This document shows, one piece after another, positions 1 through 7,187 of a DNA stretch of 59,320 bases. The notes under the pieces were generated by a model. The model ran no database searches. It worked only from the letters and a program-made list of their open reading frames with translations, and was not told where the DNA came from. How positions within the stretch are numbered: position 1 is the first letter of the stretch; the number at the start of each line of letters is the position of its first letter. This DNA comes from Sinomonas notoginsengisoli (GTDB lineage: Bacteria; Actinomycetota; Actinomycetes; Actinomycetales; Micrococcaceae): assembly GCF_021554725.1 (NCBI RefSeq), contig NZ_JAIZDP010000015.1:1-59320 (forward strand), read 5' to 3'. The position numbers were made by a program, and so were the translations under genes.

Positions 1-449
1 CGCCGGCGCCCGTACCTCAGGCCGCTCCGCCGGCGCCCGCACCTCCGCCGCCGCCCCCGCCCGTACCTCAGGCCGCTCCGCCGGCGCCCGCACCTCCGCC
101 GCCGCCCCCGCCCGTGGTGAGCCCGGGTGCCGGGATCGTCAACAACCCCGCCGGTGCACAGAGCTACGCGTCGACCCAGCTTGCCAGCTTCGGCTGGGGG
201 AGCGGGGAGTTCGGGTGCCTGGTCAAACTCTGGAACCAGGAATCCAGCTGGATGACTGACGCGACCAACCCGTATAGCGGCGCGTACGGTATCGCACAGG
301 CCCTTCCACCTTCGAAGTACTCGACCGCTGGCAGCGACTGGCTCACGAACTACCGCACCCAGATTAATTGGGGCCTCGGCTACATCGCCAACCGCTATGG
401 GACCCCCTGCAACGCCTGGGCCCACGAGGTCTCCTACAACTGGTACTGA
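1..449 (+). CDS. Transglycosylase-like (SLT/Rpf-type) secreted protein, C-terminal part
   Basis: The gene enters from the left edge; the frame is read from base 3 to a TGA at 447-449. The first visible part is a proline-rich linker made of a 17-residue repeat (V-P-Q-A-A-P-P-A-P-A then a run of seven P), two full copies. It is followed by a compact domain of about 110 residues with W-N-Q-E-S-S-W, G-A-Y-G-I-A-Q and W-G-L-G-Y-I-A-N-R-Y-G motifs. These resemble actinobacterial lysozyme/SLT-like transglycosylases, where the Glu of N-Q-E-S-S-W would be catalytic. Such proteins act outside the membrane on peptidoglycan, and the linker would carry the domain through the wall. The N-terminus (signal peptide, possible LysM or G5 domains) is outside the window, so the full architecture is unknown. 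Confidence 0.75.
   Translation, partial: PAPVPQAAPPAPAPPPPPPPVPQAAPPAPAPPPPPPPVVSPGAGIVNNPAGAQSYASTQLASFGWGSGEFGCLVKLWNQESSWMTDATNPYSGAYGIAQALPPSKYSTAGSDWLTNYRTQINWGLGYIANRYGTPCNAWAHEVSYNWY
12..113 (+). repeat. 51-bp tandem repeat, two copies, proline-rich linker
   Basis: Two copies of a 51-bp unit (12-62 and 63-113) encode the 17-residue proline/alanine linker of the transglycosylase-like protein. More copies may lie to the left of the window edge. The two copies appear identical by eye, which points to recent expansion or homogenisation. Confidence 0.85.
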
Positions 450-532
450 GCGGTCGCGCTGGTTCTCACGCGTAGTACCCCCGCGGACGGGCTGGCGCCA
501 AGAGGTGCGAGACCGGCGTCGGCCGCTACCGG

Positions 533-547
533 TACCCTTGATGGGTG
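533..547 (+). promoter_or_regulatory. Leaderless promoter of miaB
   Basis: A -10 box TACCCT (533-538) lies 6 nt before GTG 545, so transcription would start at the start codon itself. No Shine-Dalgarno sequence precedes the GTG. The same geometry recurs at many genes in this window. Confidence 0.5.
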
Positions 548-2077
548 AGTTCCATCCTGCCCGCCCCCGCGACCGAGCGCAGGGACGCCCCTCGTTCCTA
601 TGAGGTGCGCACGTTCGGCTGCCAGATGAACGTCCATGACTCCGAACGGATGTCCGGCCTCCTCGAGTCGGCTGGCTATGTGCGTGCGGAGGAGGGTTCC
701 GAGCCTGACGTTGTGGTGTTCAATACGTGCGCCGTGCGGGCGAACGCGGACAACCGCCTCTACGGGCACCTCGGGCAGCTGCGGCCGGTGAAGGAGGGGC
801 ACCCGGGCATGCAGATTGCCGTGGGTGGCTGCCTCGCCCAGAAGGACCGGGACACGATCTTGAGCATTGCGCCGTGGGTCGACGCCGTGTTCGGCACGCA
901 CAACGTGGGCGCGCTCCCCGCGCTGCTCGAGCGGGCGCGCCACAACGAGGAGGCGCAGCTCGAGATCCTCGAATCGCTCGAAGTCTTCCCCTCGACTCTG
1001 CCCACCAAGCGGGACTCGGTGTACAGCGGGTGGGTGTCCATCTCGGTGGGCTGCAACAACACGTGCACCTTCTGCATTGTGCCCAGCCTTCGAGGAAAGG
1101 AACGGGACCGCCGCCCGGGCGAGATCCTCGGCGAGGTCCGGGCCCTCGTGGACGACGGCGCGATCGAAGTCACGCTACTGGGCCAGAACGTCAATTCCTA
1201 CGGCGTGGAGTTCGGCGACCGGCTGGCGTTCGGCAAGCTCCTGCGCGCGTGCGGCGAGATCCGGGGCCTCGAGCGGGTGCGGTTCACGAGCCCCCATCCT
1301 GCCGCGTTCACCGACGACGTCATCGAGGCCATGGCCGAGACGCCCAACGTCATGCCGCAGCTGCATATGCCGCTGCAGTCCGGTTCGGACAGGATCCTGC
1401 GCGAGATGCGCCGCTCATACCGCAGCGCGAAGTTCCTCGGCATCCTCGACAAGGTCCGGGAGCGCATCCCGCACGCCGCGATCACCACTGACATCATCGT
1501 GGGCTTCCCCGGCGAGACGGACGAGGACTTCCAAGCGACCCTCGACGTCGTTGAACGCGCGCGCTTCTCGAACGCCTTCACGTTCCAGTACTCCCAGCGG
1601 CCTGGAACGCCCGCGGCGACCCTGCCGGACCAGCTGCCCAAGGCCTTGGTCCAGGAGCGCTACGAACGCCTCACCGCACTCCAGGACCGCATCGCCGCCG
1701 AGGAGAACGCGAAGCAGGTGGGCAGCACCATCGAGGTCATGGCGACGGCCTGGGCCGGCCGCAAGGCAGAGGAAACGCACCGGCTCTCCGGCCGGGCGCG
1801 CGACAACAGGCTCGTGCACTTCTCAGTCCCCGGTGGCGCTGTGGCGCCACGCCCCGGCGACCTCGTGACAGTGACGGTGACCGAGGCGGCCCCGTTCCAC
1901 CTCATCGCCGACCCCGCCTCCGCGGCCGACTACTCGCTGCGCCGCTCCCGAGCGGGAGATGCGTGGGACCGCTCGCAGGCCGACTCGTGCGGCGTCCCCT
2001 CCGTGCGGGCAGGGGACGCAGGGGCGCACGGCGCCGTGAGCCTCGGCATGCCGTCCCTGCCCGTGCGCTCCTCCTGA
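545..2077 (+). CDS. miaB: tRNA-2-methylthio-N6-dimethylallyladenosine synthase
   Basis: Radical-SAM methylthiotransferase that adds a methylthio group to i6A37 of tRNAs. It has 510 residues. The UPF0004 domain carries three cysteines for one [4Fe-4S] cluster (C26 in T-F-G-C-Q-M-N, C62 in N-T-C-A-V-R, C96 in G-G-C-L-A-Q-K). The radical-SAM motif C170-x3-C174-x2-C177 (C-N-N-T-C-T-F-C) follows, then a TRAM domain (about 385-455). The last ~50 residues are a low-complexity tail rich in S, G and R. The GTG start at 545 is supported by the leaderless -10 box and by the start of homology just after it. miaA, which makes the i6A substrate, follows at once, so the two consecutive steps are encoded together. 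Confidence 0.97.
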   Translation: MSSILPAPATERRDAPRSYEVRTFGCQMNVHDSERMSGLLESAGYVRAEEGSEPDVVVFNTCAVRANADNRLYGHLGQLRPVKEGHPGMQIAVGGCLAQKDRDTILSIAPWVDAVFGTHNVGALPALLERARHNEEAQLEILESLEVFPSTLPTKRDSVYSGWVSISVGCNNTCTFCIVPSLRGKERDRRPGEILGEVRALVDDGAIEVTLLGQNVNSYGVEFGDRLAFGKLLRACGEIRGLERVRFTSPHPAAFTDDVIEAMAETPNVMPQLHMPLQSGSDRILREMRRSYRSAKFLGILDKVRERIPHAAITTDIIVGFPGETDEDFQATLDVVERARFSNAFTFQYSQRPGTPAATLPDQLPKALVQERYERLTALQDRIAAEENAKQVGSTIEVMATAWAGRKAEETHRLSGRARDNRLVHFSVPGGAVAPRPGDLVTVTVTEAAPFHLIADPASAADYSLRRSRAGDAWDRSQADSCGVPSVRAGDAGAHGAVSLGMPSLPVRSS

Positions 2078-2079
2078 GC

Positions 2080-3000
2080 GTGGCCACACGGCCGATCGTT
2101 GCGATCGTGGGCCCCACGGGCTCGGGCAAGTCGGATCTCGCGGTCCAGATCGCGCTCGCAGTTGACGGCGAGATCGTCAACGCGGACGCCCTCCAGTTCT
2201 ACCGTGGCATGGACATCGGCACTGCGAAGATCACCCCCGAGGAGCGCCGCGGCGTGCCGCACCACCTTCTCGACGTGCTCGACGTGACCCAGGAGGCCTC
2301 CGTGTCCACGTTCCAGACGTGGGCGCGCGAGGCCATCGCGGACATCCATGCACGCGGGCGCCGCGCTATCCTCGTCGGCGGCTCGGGGCTCTACGTCCGG
2401 GCGGCCCTCGATGTCCTCGAGTTCCCGGGCACCGACCCCGCGCTCCGGGGCCGCCTCGAGGCGGAGGCCGATCGCGACGGGATCGAAACGCTTCGTGGAC
2501 GGCTGCGCGCCGTCGATCCCGTCTCGGCTGCCAGGCTCGGCGACGCGCGCCGGATCATCCGCGCGCTTGAGGTCCATGAGCTCACGGGGCGTCCGTTCAG
2601 CTCGTTCATGCCGGTGCGGCAGTATGCGGCGCCGGCCGTGCAGATCGGCTTGGACCTGGACCGGGCAGCGCTGCACGAGCGGATCGCCGCCCGCGTGCAC
2701 CGGATGGCCGACGCCGGTCTGGCCGCCGAGGTCTCCCGCCTCGCCGCCGCGGGCCTCAGGGAGGGAAAGACCGCGTCCCGCGCACTCGGCTACGGCCAGT
2801 TCCTCAGGGTCCTCGACGGTGAGTGCACTCCCGAGCGTGCCGCGGAAAAGACCATCGTCGCAACCCGGCAGTTCGCCCGACGCCAGCTCACGTGGTTCCG
2901 GGCCGATCCGCGGGTGCACTGGCTCGACGCCCTGTCTCCGGACGTGGTGGGGCAGGCGCTGGCTGTTGTGCGCTCAGCGGACGCCATGTCCGGCCGGTAG
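2080..3000 (+). CDS. miaA: tRNA dimethylallyltransferase
   Basis: Transfers the dimethylallyl group from DMAPP to A37 of tRNAs that read UNN codons, giving i6A, the substrate of MiaB. It has 306 residues. The P-loop G-P-T-G-S-G-K-S lies at about residues 10-17, the D-A-L-Q-F-Y-R-G-M substrate loop and G-G-S-G-L-Y follow, and [13 protein letters not shown] is near the C-terminus; all are typical of MiaA. The frame is open further upstream, but those starts would put 39 non-homologous residues inside miaB. The GTG at 2080, two bases after the miaB stop, gives the normal family length. Its TAG stop also forms part of the likely dapF -10 box. Confidence 0.96.
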   Translation: MATRPIVAIVGPTGSGKSDLAVQIALAVDGEIVNADALQFYRGMDIGTAKITPEERRGVPHHLLDVLDVTQEASVSTFQTWAREAIADIHARGRRAILVGGSGLYVRAALDVLEFPGTDPALRGRLEAEADRDGIETLRGRLRAVDPVSAARLGDARRIIRALEVHELTGRPFSSFMPVRQYAAPAVQIGLDLDRAALHERIAARVHRMADAGLAAEVSRLAAAGLREGKTASRALGYGQFLRVLDGECTPERAAEKTIVATRQFARRQLTWFRADPRVHWLDALSPDVVGQALAVVRSADAMSGR

Positions 3001-3012
3001 GCTTGAACCATG
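2998..3012 (+). promoter_or_regulatory. Leaderless dapF promoter overlapping the miaA stop codon
   Basis: TAGGCT (2998-3003) is a good actinobacterial -10 box, and its first three bases are the miaA stop codon. Six bases later comes the dapF ATG at 3010, so a leaderless dapF mRNA is expected. No convincing -35 element was found; it would lie inside the miaA coding sequence. Confidence 0.45.
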
Positions 3013-3951
3013 ACCCTATCCGCGCAGTCCGCCCCTGACGTCCTTTCCGGCCTCGCGGGCCTGCAGTTCGCGAAGGGCCACGGCACGGGGAACGACTTCG
3101 TCCTCGTAGCCGATCCTGCTGGCGAGCGGCACCTCGCCGAGACCGAGGCCGCTGCACTGTGCGACCGCCATCAGGGCATCGGCGCGGACGGACTCATCCG
3201 TGCGATCCGCTCCAGGGAGCTGCCTGAGGGCGCGGCGATCCTCGCCGAGGAGCCGGCAGCCGAGTGGTTCATGGACTACCGCAACGCGGACGGCTCGCTC
3301 TCGGAGATGTGCGGCAACGGCGTCCGCGTCTTCGTGGCGTTCCTGCTCGAGCAGGGGCTCGTGGAGCTTGATGCTGGGGCGGTGCTGCCGATCGGCACGC
3401 GTGCGGGCGTGAAGCGCGTCGAGCGGCGCGAGGGCGGATTCGCCGTCGACATGGGGCCCTGGGCGTTCATCGATCCGCAGCGGGCCGCAGCGAATGCGGC
3501 GGACGCGACTGTCACGGCCGTGGGGCTCGACGTTGCCCGCCCTGCCCTGAGCGTAAGCATGGGCAATCCGCACACCGTGGTGGCCCTCGCCGAGCCCGCA
3601 GAGCTTTCCGGCCTCGGGCTGCACACCGCGCCCGCCGTCGAGCCCGTGCCTCCGCACGGCACGAACGTCGAGTTCGTCGTGCCCTCCGAGCCGCTCGTGA
3701 CCTCCGGTGTGGGCAGCATCTCGATGCGCGTGCACGAGCGCGGCGTGGGGGAGACCCAGTCGTGCGGGACCGGCGCATGCGCTGCGGCGGTGGCGATCCG
3801 CTACTGGGCTGGCGCCGGCGCTCCCGACCGCTGGGACGTCGACGTTCCCGGCGGCAGGGTCAGCGTCGCATTCGTGCCCGGTACTGACGGCCGCGAGCAT
3901 GTGGAGCTCTCCGGCCCTGCTGTCATCGTGGCCCACGGCACCCTCGGGTAG
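3010..3951 (+). CDS. dapF: Diaminopimelate epimerase
   Basis: Converts LL-diaminopimelate to meso-diaminopimelate for lysine and peptidoglycan synthesis; it is a cofactor-independent cytoplasmic enzyme. It has 313 residues with two related halves. Both catalytic cysteines are visible: C101 in S-E-M-C-G-N-G-V-R and C252 in Q-S-C-G-T-G-A-C. The N-terminal [10 protein letters not shown] and the G-N-P-H-T-V motif are also standard. It has a leaderless start and converges on the DUF488 gene with only 18 bases between their stops. No terminator was recognised in that gap. Confidence 0.97.
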   Translation: MTLSAQSAPDVLSGLAGLQFAKGHGTGNDFVLVADPAGERHLAETEAAALCDRHQGIGADGLIRAIRSRELPEGAAILAEEPAAEWFMDYRNADGSLSEMCGNGVRVFVAFLLEQGLVELDAGAVLPIGTRAGVKRVERREGGFAVDMGPWAFIDPQRAAANAADATVTAVGLDVARPALSVSMGNPHTVVALAEPAELSGLGLHTAPAVEPVPPHGTNVEFVVPSEPLVTSGVGSISMRVHERGVGETQSCGTGACAAAVAIRYWAGAGAPDRWDVDVPGGRVSVAFVPGTDGREHVELSGPAVIVAHGTLG

Positions 3952-3969
3952 CCCGGCCTAGCTCGGCAC

Positions 3970-4515
3970 TCAGAGTAGGGGCGCGGTCTCGGTACCGGGC
4001 GGCGGATAGGTGATCTGCCCGTCCCGGATCCTGGCGAATGGGGTCAGCGTGGCGTGCTCCGTCGAGGTCGGCGACACGAGATGGACCACTTCGGTGCCAG
4101 CCACGAGGAGGGCGTCGGTGATGAGCCTGCGGTGGCAGCGCCACGGTAGAGCCTCGCTGCACATGATGGCCGGGATCGCCTCGGCAGCGAGCGCCAAGAG
4201 CTCGTCCAAGCCCTCGCGGAAGGCCGGGGTGCCCATGGAGTCGGCGTAGTCCCGGAAGCCCTTGACCCTCCAGCCTCCATTGGGGCTCGGGACCCCGGCA
4301 GGGGTATGGCGGCGTCCGCCGAGCGCGGCCATCCACCGGTACTCGATGTCCGGCGGGAGGGCCTCTCGGATCGCCTGCTGGTTCCACTGCGGATGCTTCC
4401 GCGAGGCCGGGAACGAGCGCACATCGACCAGATGCGTTACCCCGCTGGGCCGAAGCATCGACACGACGTCATCGAGCTCTCGGGTCGAATGCCCGATCGT
4501 GAAGATACGGCTCAT
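3970..4515 (-). CDS. DUF488 family protein
   Basis: A 181-residue cytoplasmic protein of the DUF488 family, whose biochemical role is not settled. Family hallmarks are I-G-H-S-T-R-E near the N-terminus, V-D-V-R-S-F-P-x-S-R-K-H-P-Q-W, and a conserved C-S-E-x-x-P-W-R-C-H-R-R segment about two-thirds along. The frame is open upstream, but the residues before the ATG at 4515 look like read-through of intergenic DNA, and the I-G-H-S motif starts six residues after this ATG. It follows the RsmC-like methyltransferase gene by 17 bp on the same strand, so the two are probably one transcript. Confidence 0.85.
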   Translation of the reverse strand: MSRIFTIGHSTRELDDVVSMLRPSGVTHLVDVRSFPASRKHPQWNQQAIREALPPDIEYRWMAALGGRRHTPAGVPSPNGGWRVKGFRDYADSMGTPAFREGLDELLALAAEAIPAIMCSEALPWRCHRRLITDALLVAGTEVVHLVSPTSTEHATLTPFARIRDGQITYPPPGTETAPLL

Positions 4516-4532
4516 GGGGGTATCCGGAGGCG

Positions 4533-5150
4533 TCAGCTCGTGCGGGTGACCACGAGCACGCGGAAGCCCTTCGACGTCGCCGCACGCGCGACGTCGAACG
4601 CGTCCCCGAGCTGGTCCGCGAGCCACCGCGCCAGCGAATCCGAGCCGAGGTTCTTCTGCACCACCAGCCACGCCTCGCCGCCCGCCGCGAGGCGCGGCAG
4701 CCACATTAGGAGCAGCTCGTGGAGCGCGGCCTTGCCGATGCGGATGGGCGGATTGGACCAGATCGTCGCGAAGCGGACGTCAGGATCGACCTCGTCCGGC
4801 AGCTGTGCACGGACGTTGTCGAGGCCCAGGACGGCTGCGTTCTCCTGGGTGAGGGACAGGCTGCGGGTATTGACGTCCACGGCATGGACGGTGGCGGCAG
4901 GCGAGCGGAGGGCCATCGTCAACGCGAGGGGTCCCCAGCCGCAGCCGATGTCGAGGAGGTGCCCCTGGGGTGCGGGTTCCGGAACCTCGGCCAGGAGCAC
5001 GGCCGTGCCCTTGTCGACGCCGTCCGGGCTGAAGATTCCCGCCGAGGTGCGCAGGGTCACCTCGCGCCCGTTGAGCACGACGGCGAGCGGGCGGCGTACG
5101 TCGGGCACGTCCGGGTCGGCGTTGAAGTAGTGGGCCTGGTCCATAGGCAT
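4533..5150 (-). CDS. Class I SAM-dependent methyltransferase, RsmC/MTS type
   Basis: A 205-residue methyltransferase with the small-domain methyltransferase fold shared by RsmC and RlmG, which modify guanines in rRNA. The SAM-binding motif L-D-I-G-C-G-W-G-P-L lies in the middle and the catalytic N-P-P-I motif of base-N-methyltransferases is present (S-N-P-P-I-R-I-G-K). It lacks the N-terminal pseudo-domain of E. coli RsmC and corresponds to the stand-alone actinobacterial form, so the exact rRNA position is uncertain. Two in-frame ATG codons, 5150 and 5144, are possible starts. The reading frame stays open far into hflX on the opposite strand, which is an effect of high GC content and not part of this gene. 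Confidence 0.85.
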   Translation of the reverse strand: MPMDQAHYFNADPDVPDVRRPLAVVLNGREVTLRTSAGIFSPDGVDKGTAVLLAEVPEPAPQGHLLDIGCGWGPLALTMALRSPAATVHAVDVNTRSLSLTQENAAVLGLDNVRAQLPDEVDPDVRFATIWSNPPIRIGKAALHELLLMWLPRLAAGGEAWLVVQKNLGSDSLARWLADQLGDAFDVARAATSKGFRVLVVTRTS

Positions 5151-5219
5151 CCAGCGTAGCGGCAGGCCCTTGCCGCATCCGCAGGGGGTCCGATTCCAGT
5201 GAGGGCGGCGGACGTCAGC

Positions 5220-5225
5220 TACAAT
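5220..5225 (+). promoter_or_regulatory. Putative -10 box of the hflX leader
   Basis: TACAAT is the closest match to a -10 consensus in this stretch. The -35 region is weak: cagtga with 17-bp spacing. The predicted start point would be about 5232, which coincides with an ATG. Confidence 0.45.
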
Positions 5226-5231
5226 GGACGG

Positions 5232-5249
5232 ATGCTCCTGTTCATTTGA
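5232..5249 (+). CDS. Possible leaderless mini-ORF, peptide M-L-L-F-I
   Basis: ATG-CTC-CTG-TTC-ATT-TGA begins six bases after the TACAAT box, the spacing seen at the leaderless genes in this window. It would encode a five-residue hydrophobic peptide, and its stop codon is the first base of the 18-bp tandem repeat. Short leaderless ORFs in the leaders of actinobacterial resistance genes can control downstream expression when ribosomes stall on them. HflX is a ribosome rescue factor, so the position is suggestive. There is no direct proof of translation, and a chance ATG is possible. Confidence 0.35.
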   Translation: MLLFI

Positions 5250-5294
5250 CGCTGTTGGCGAATCTGACGCTGTTGGCCAATCTGACGCCATTGA
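5247..5294 (+). repeat. 18-bp tandem repeat, about 2.7 copies, in the hflX leader
   Basis: Units at 5247-5264 and 5265-5282 differ at one base; a partial third unit starts at 5283. The core reads tgacgctgttgg. The repeat starts at the stop codon of the mini-ORF. It may be a regulatory RNA element or a slippage product. Confidence 0.7.
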
Positions 5295-5510
5295 TTCCCG
5301 GTGCGCCGCCCCCTTGCAGGGACCGCAGCGCCTCGCGTCGAACGACTCGCGCCGAGCCGAGGTCCCATTCCGGCTGGCCCGAACAGGCATCCCCAGGAGA
5401 ATTCCTTGCCACCCGAGCCAGCGCCGGAGGCCTTTCCACAGGTCCCTCCCCCTGAAGGCGCCCCCGCCGAGCGCCAGCACTATTCTGGAACTGCATCCGT
5501 GAAGGAGACC

Positions 5511-7127
5511 ATGACCGAGAACAACAACACCCCCGCACCCGCGGGCAACGGCGGGCCGCAGGACCTCAGCCCCGCAGACATCCAGGCGGTCATCGACCGG
5601 ATCCTGGCCAAGGAGGAGGCCGCCGCCAAGAAGGCCAAGCGCCCGTCGCCGGGCCAGGACGGCGGCGAAGACGACGGCGGTGCGGCCCGTGGTGCCCTCA
5701 GTGATGGCCGTGCGCTTGCCATCTCGGACCTCGACGCCGAGCACGGAGACTACGACGGCGACCAGCAGGACCTGGCCGAGCGGCGTGCGCTGCGCCGCGT
5801 AGCGGGGCTCTCCACCGAACTCGAAGACGTCACCGAGGTCGAGTACCGCCAGCTGCGCCTCGAGCGCGTTGTCCTGGCGGGCCTGTGGTCCGAAGGGACG
5901 CTCCAGGACGCGGAGAACTCGTTGCGCGAGCTCGCCGCGCTCGCCGAGACGGCAGGCTCGGAGGTGCTGGACGGCGTCGTGCAGCGCCGGCAGAAGCCCG
6001 ATGCGGGGACGTTCCTCGGCTCGGGCAAGGCACTCGAGCTCCGGGACATCGTCGCAGCGACGGGTGCGGACACCGTCATCGTGGACTCGGAGCTCGCCCC
6101 GTCCCAGCGTCGTGGCCTCGAGGACATTGTCAAGGTCAAGGTCATCGACCGGACCGCGCTCATTCTTGACATCTTCGCCCAGCACGCCAAGAGCCGTGAG
6201 GGCAAGGCGCAGGTCGAGCTCGCGCAGCTCGAGTACCTGCTCCCGCGCCTGCGCGGGTGGGGTGAGTCGATGTCTCGCCAGGCCGGTGGCCGCGTCGGCG
6301 CCGCGGGCGGCGGCATCGGCTCCCGCGGGCCTGGCGAGACGAAGATCGAACTCGACCGCCGGCGCATCCGCACCCGCATGGCCAAGCTCCGGCGTGAGAT
6401 TGCGGGCATGAGGCCGGCACGCGAGACGAAGCGGGCCAACCGCAAGCGCAACGAGGTCCCCTCGGTGGCGATTGCCGGTTACACGAACGCGGGCAAGTCC
6501 TCCCTCCTCAACCGGCTCACGGACGCGGGCGTCCTCGTGCAGAACGCCCTGTTCGCGACCCTCGATCCGACAGTGCGCCGCGCGGAGACCCCGGACGGCC
6601 TCCCGTACACGCTCGCGGACACGGTCGGATTCGTCCGCTCGCTGCCCACGCAGTTGGTCGAGGCCTTCCGCTCGACGCTCGAGGAGGTCGCCGATGCGGA
6701 CCTCATCCTGCACGTCGTGGATGTCTCGCACCCTGCCCCTGAGGGCCAGATCGCGGCCGTCCGAGAGGTGCTGGCAGACGTGGACGCCCGCAAGGTGCCG
6801 GAGATCATCGTGCTGAACAAGGCAGACGCCGCGGACCCATTCGTCCTTGAGCGGCTGCGGCAGCGCGAGGCGCGCAACGTCGTGGTGTCCGCGCGGACCG
6901 GTCAGGGCATCGTGGAACTCAAGGACGCCATCAGCGATGCCATTCCACGGCCGGACGTGGCGCTCACGCTCCTCGTTCCGTACAGCCGCGGCGACATCCT
7001 CAACCGGCTGCATACGTCGAGTGCCGAGATCCACTCGCTCGAGCACGTCGAGGCTGGCACCCGCGTCGAGGCCGTGGTCCGGGAAGAATTCGCGGCGGAG
7101 CTGGCACCGTTCGTTGTCCATGACTGA
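5511..7127 (+). CDS. hflX: GTPase HflX, ribosome-splitting/rescue factor
   Basis: HflX binds stalled or antibiotic-blocked 70S ribosomes and splits them. It has 538 residues. An acidic, Ala/Gly/Lys-rich N-terminal extension of about 80 residues is followed by the HflX ND1 domain (P-D-x-G-T-F-L-G-S-G-K-A, residues ~163-174), a helical linker with the G-G-x-x-S-R-G-P-G-E-T-K-I-E-x-D motif, and the G domain. The G domain carries G1 G-Y-T-N-A-G-K-S-S, G3 D-T-V-G-F and G4 N-K-A-D. The ATG at 5511 is preferred because A-A-G-G-A-G lies just upstream; a GTG at 5499 is the alternative. The preceding ~280-nt leader suggests expression is controlled after transcription starts. A strong hairpin follows the gene. 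Confidence 0.95.
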   Translation: MTENNNTPAPAGNGGPQDLSPADIQAVIDRILAKEEAAAKKAKRPSPGQDGGEDDGGAARGALSDGRALAISDLDAEHGDYDGDQQDLAERRALRRVAGLSTELEDVTEVEYRQLRLERVVLAGLWSEGTLQDAENSLRELAALAETAGSEVLDGVVQRRQKPDAGTFLGSGKALELRDIVAATGADTVIVDSELAPSQRRGLEDIVKVKVIDRTALILDIFAQHAKSREGKAQVELAQLEYLLPRLRGWGESMSRQAGGRVGAAGGGIGSRGPGETKIELDRRRIRTRMAKLRREIAGMRPARETKRANRKRNEVPSVAIAGYTNAGKSSLLNRLTDAGVLVQNALFATLDPTVRRAETPDGLPYTLADTVGFVRSLPTQLVEAFRSTLEEVADADLILHVVDVSHPAPEGQIAAVREVLADVDARKVPEIIVLNKADAADPFVLERLRQREARNVVVSARTGQGIVELKDAISDAIPRPDVALTLLVPYSRGDILNRLHTSSAEIHSLEHVEAGTRVEAVVREEFAAELAPFVVHD

Positions 7128-7143
7128 ACCGGATCGGGAGGCG

Positions 7144-7179
7144 ACGGACGACGGCGGGGCCGCACCCGCCGTCGTCCGT
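7144..7179 (+). terminator. Perfect 15-bp hairpin after hflX
   Basis: Arms 7144-7158 and 7165-7179 are exact reverse complements with a 6-nt loop (gccgca), 17 bp after the hflX stop. There is no clear U-run, as is common for actinobacterial hairpin terminators. It ends just before the ATG of the helicase gene at 7188, so the helicase may also depend on read-through. Confidence 0.7.
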
Positions 7180-7187
7180 TCGGCCCC

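Larger units (their letters stand above)
5151..5510 (+). promoter_or_regulatory. Long structured leader region of hflX
   Basis: About 360 bases with no conventional gene. It holds a TACAAT -10 box (5220-5225), a possible leaderless five-codon mini-ORF (5232-5249), an 18-bp tandem repeat, and complementary hexamers that could form alternative stems: G-G-G-A-C-C at 5319-5324 with G-G-T-C-C-C at 5361-5366 or 5441-5446. The hflX ribosome-binding site lies at its end. The arrangement resembles translation-sensing attenuators upstream of antibiotic-response genes, but no clear terminator hairpin with a U-run was found. Confidence 0.5.

Noticed and set aside
5246-5455. TTG-started 69-codon ORF in the hflX leader
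   Set aside because: No ribosome-binding site, composition typical of random GC-rich sequence; the leader is better explained as regulatory RNA.
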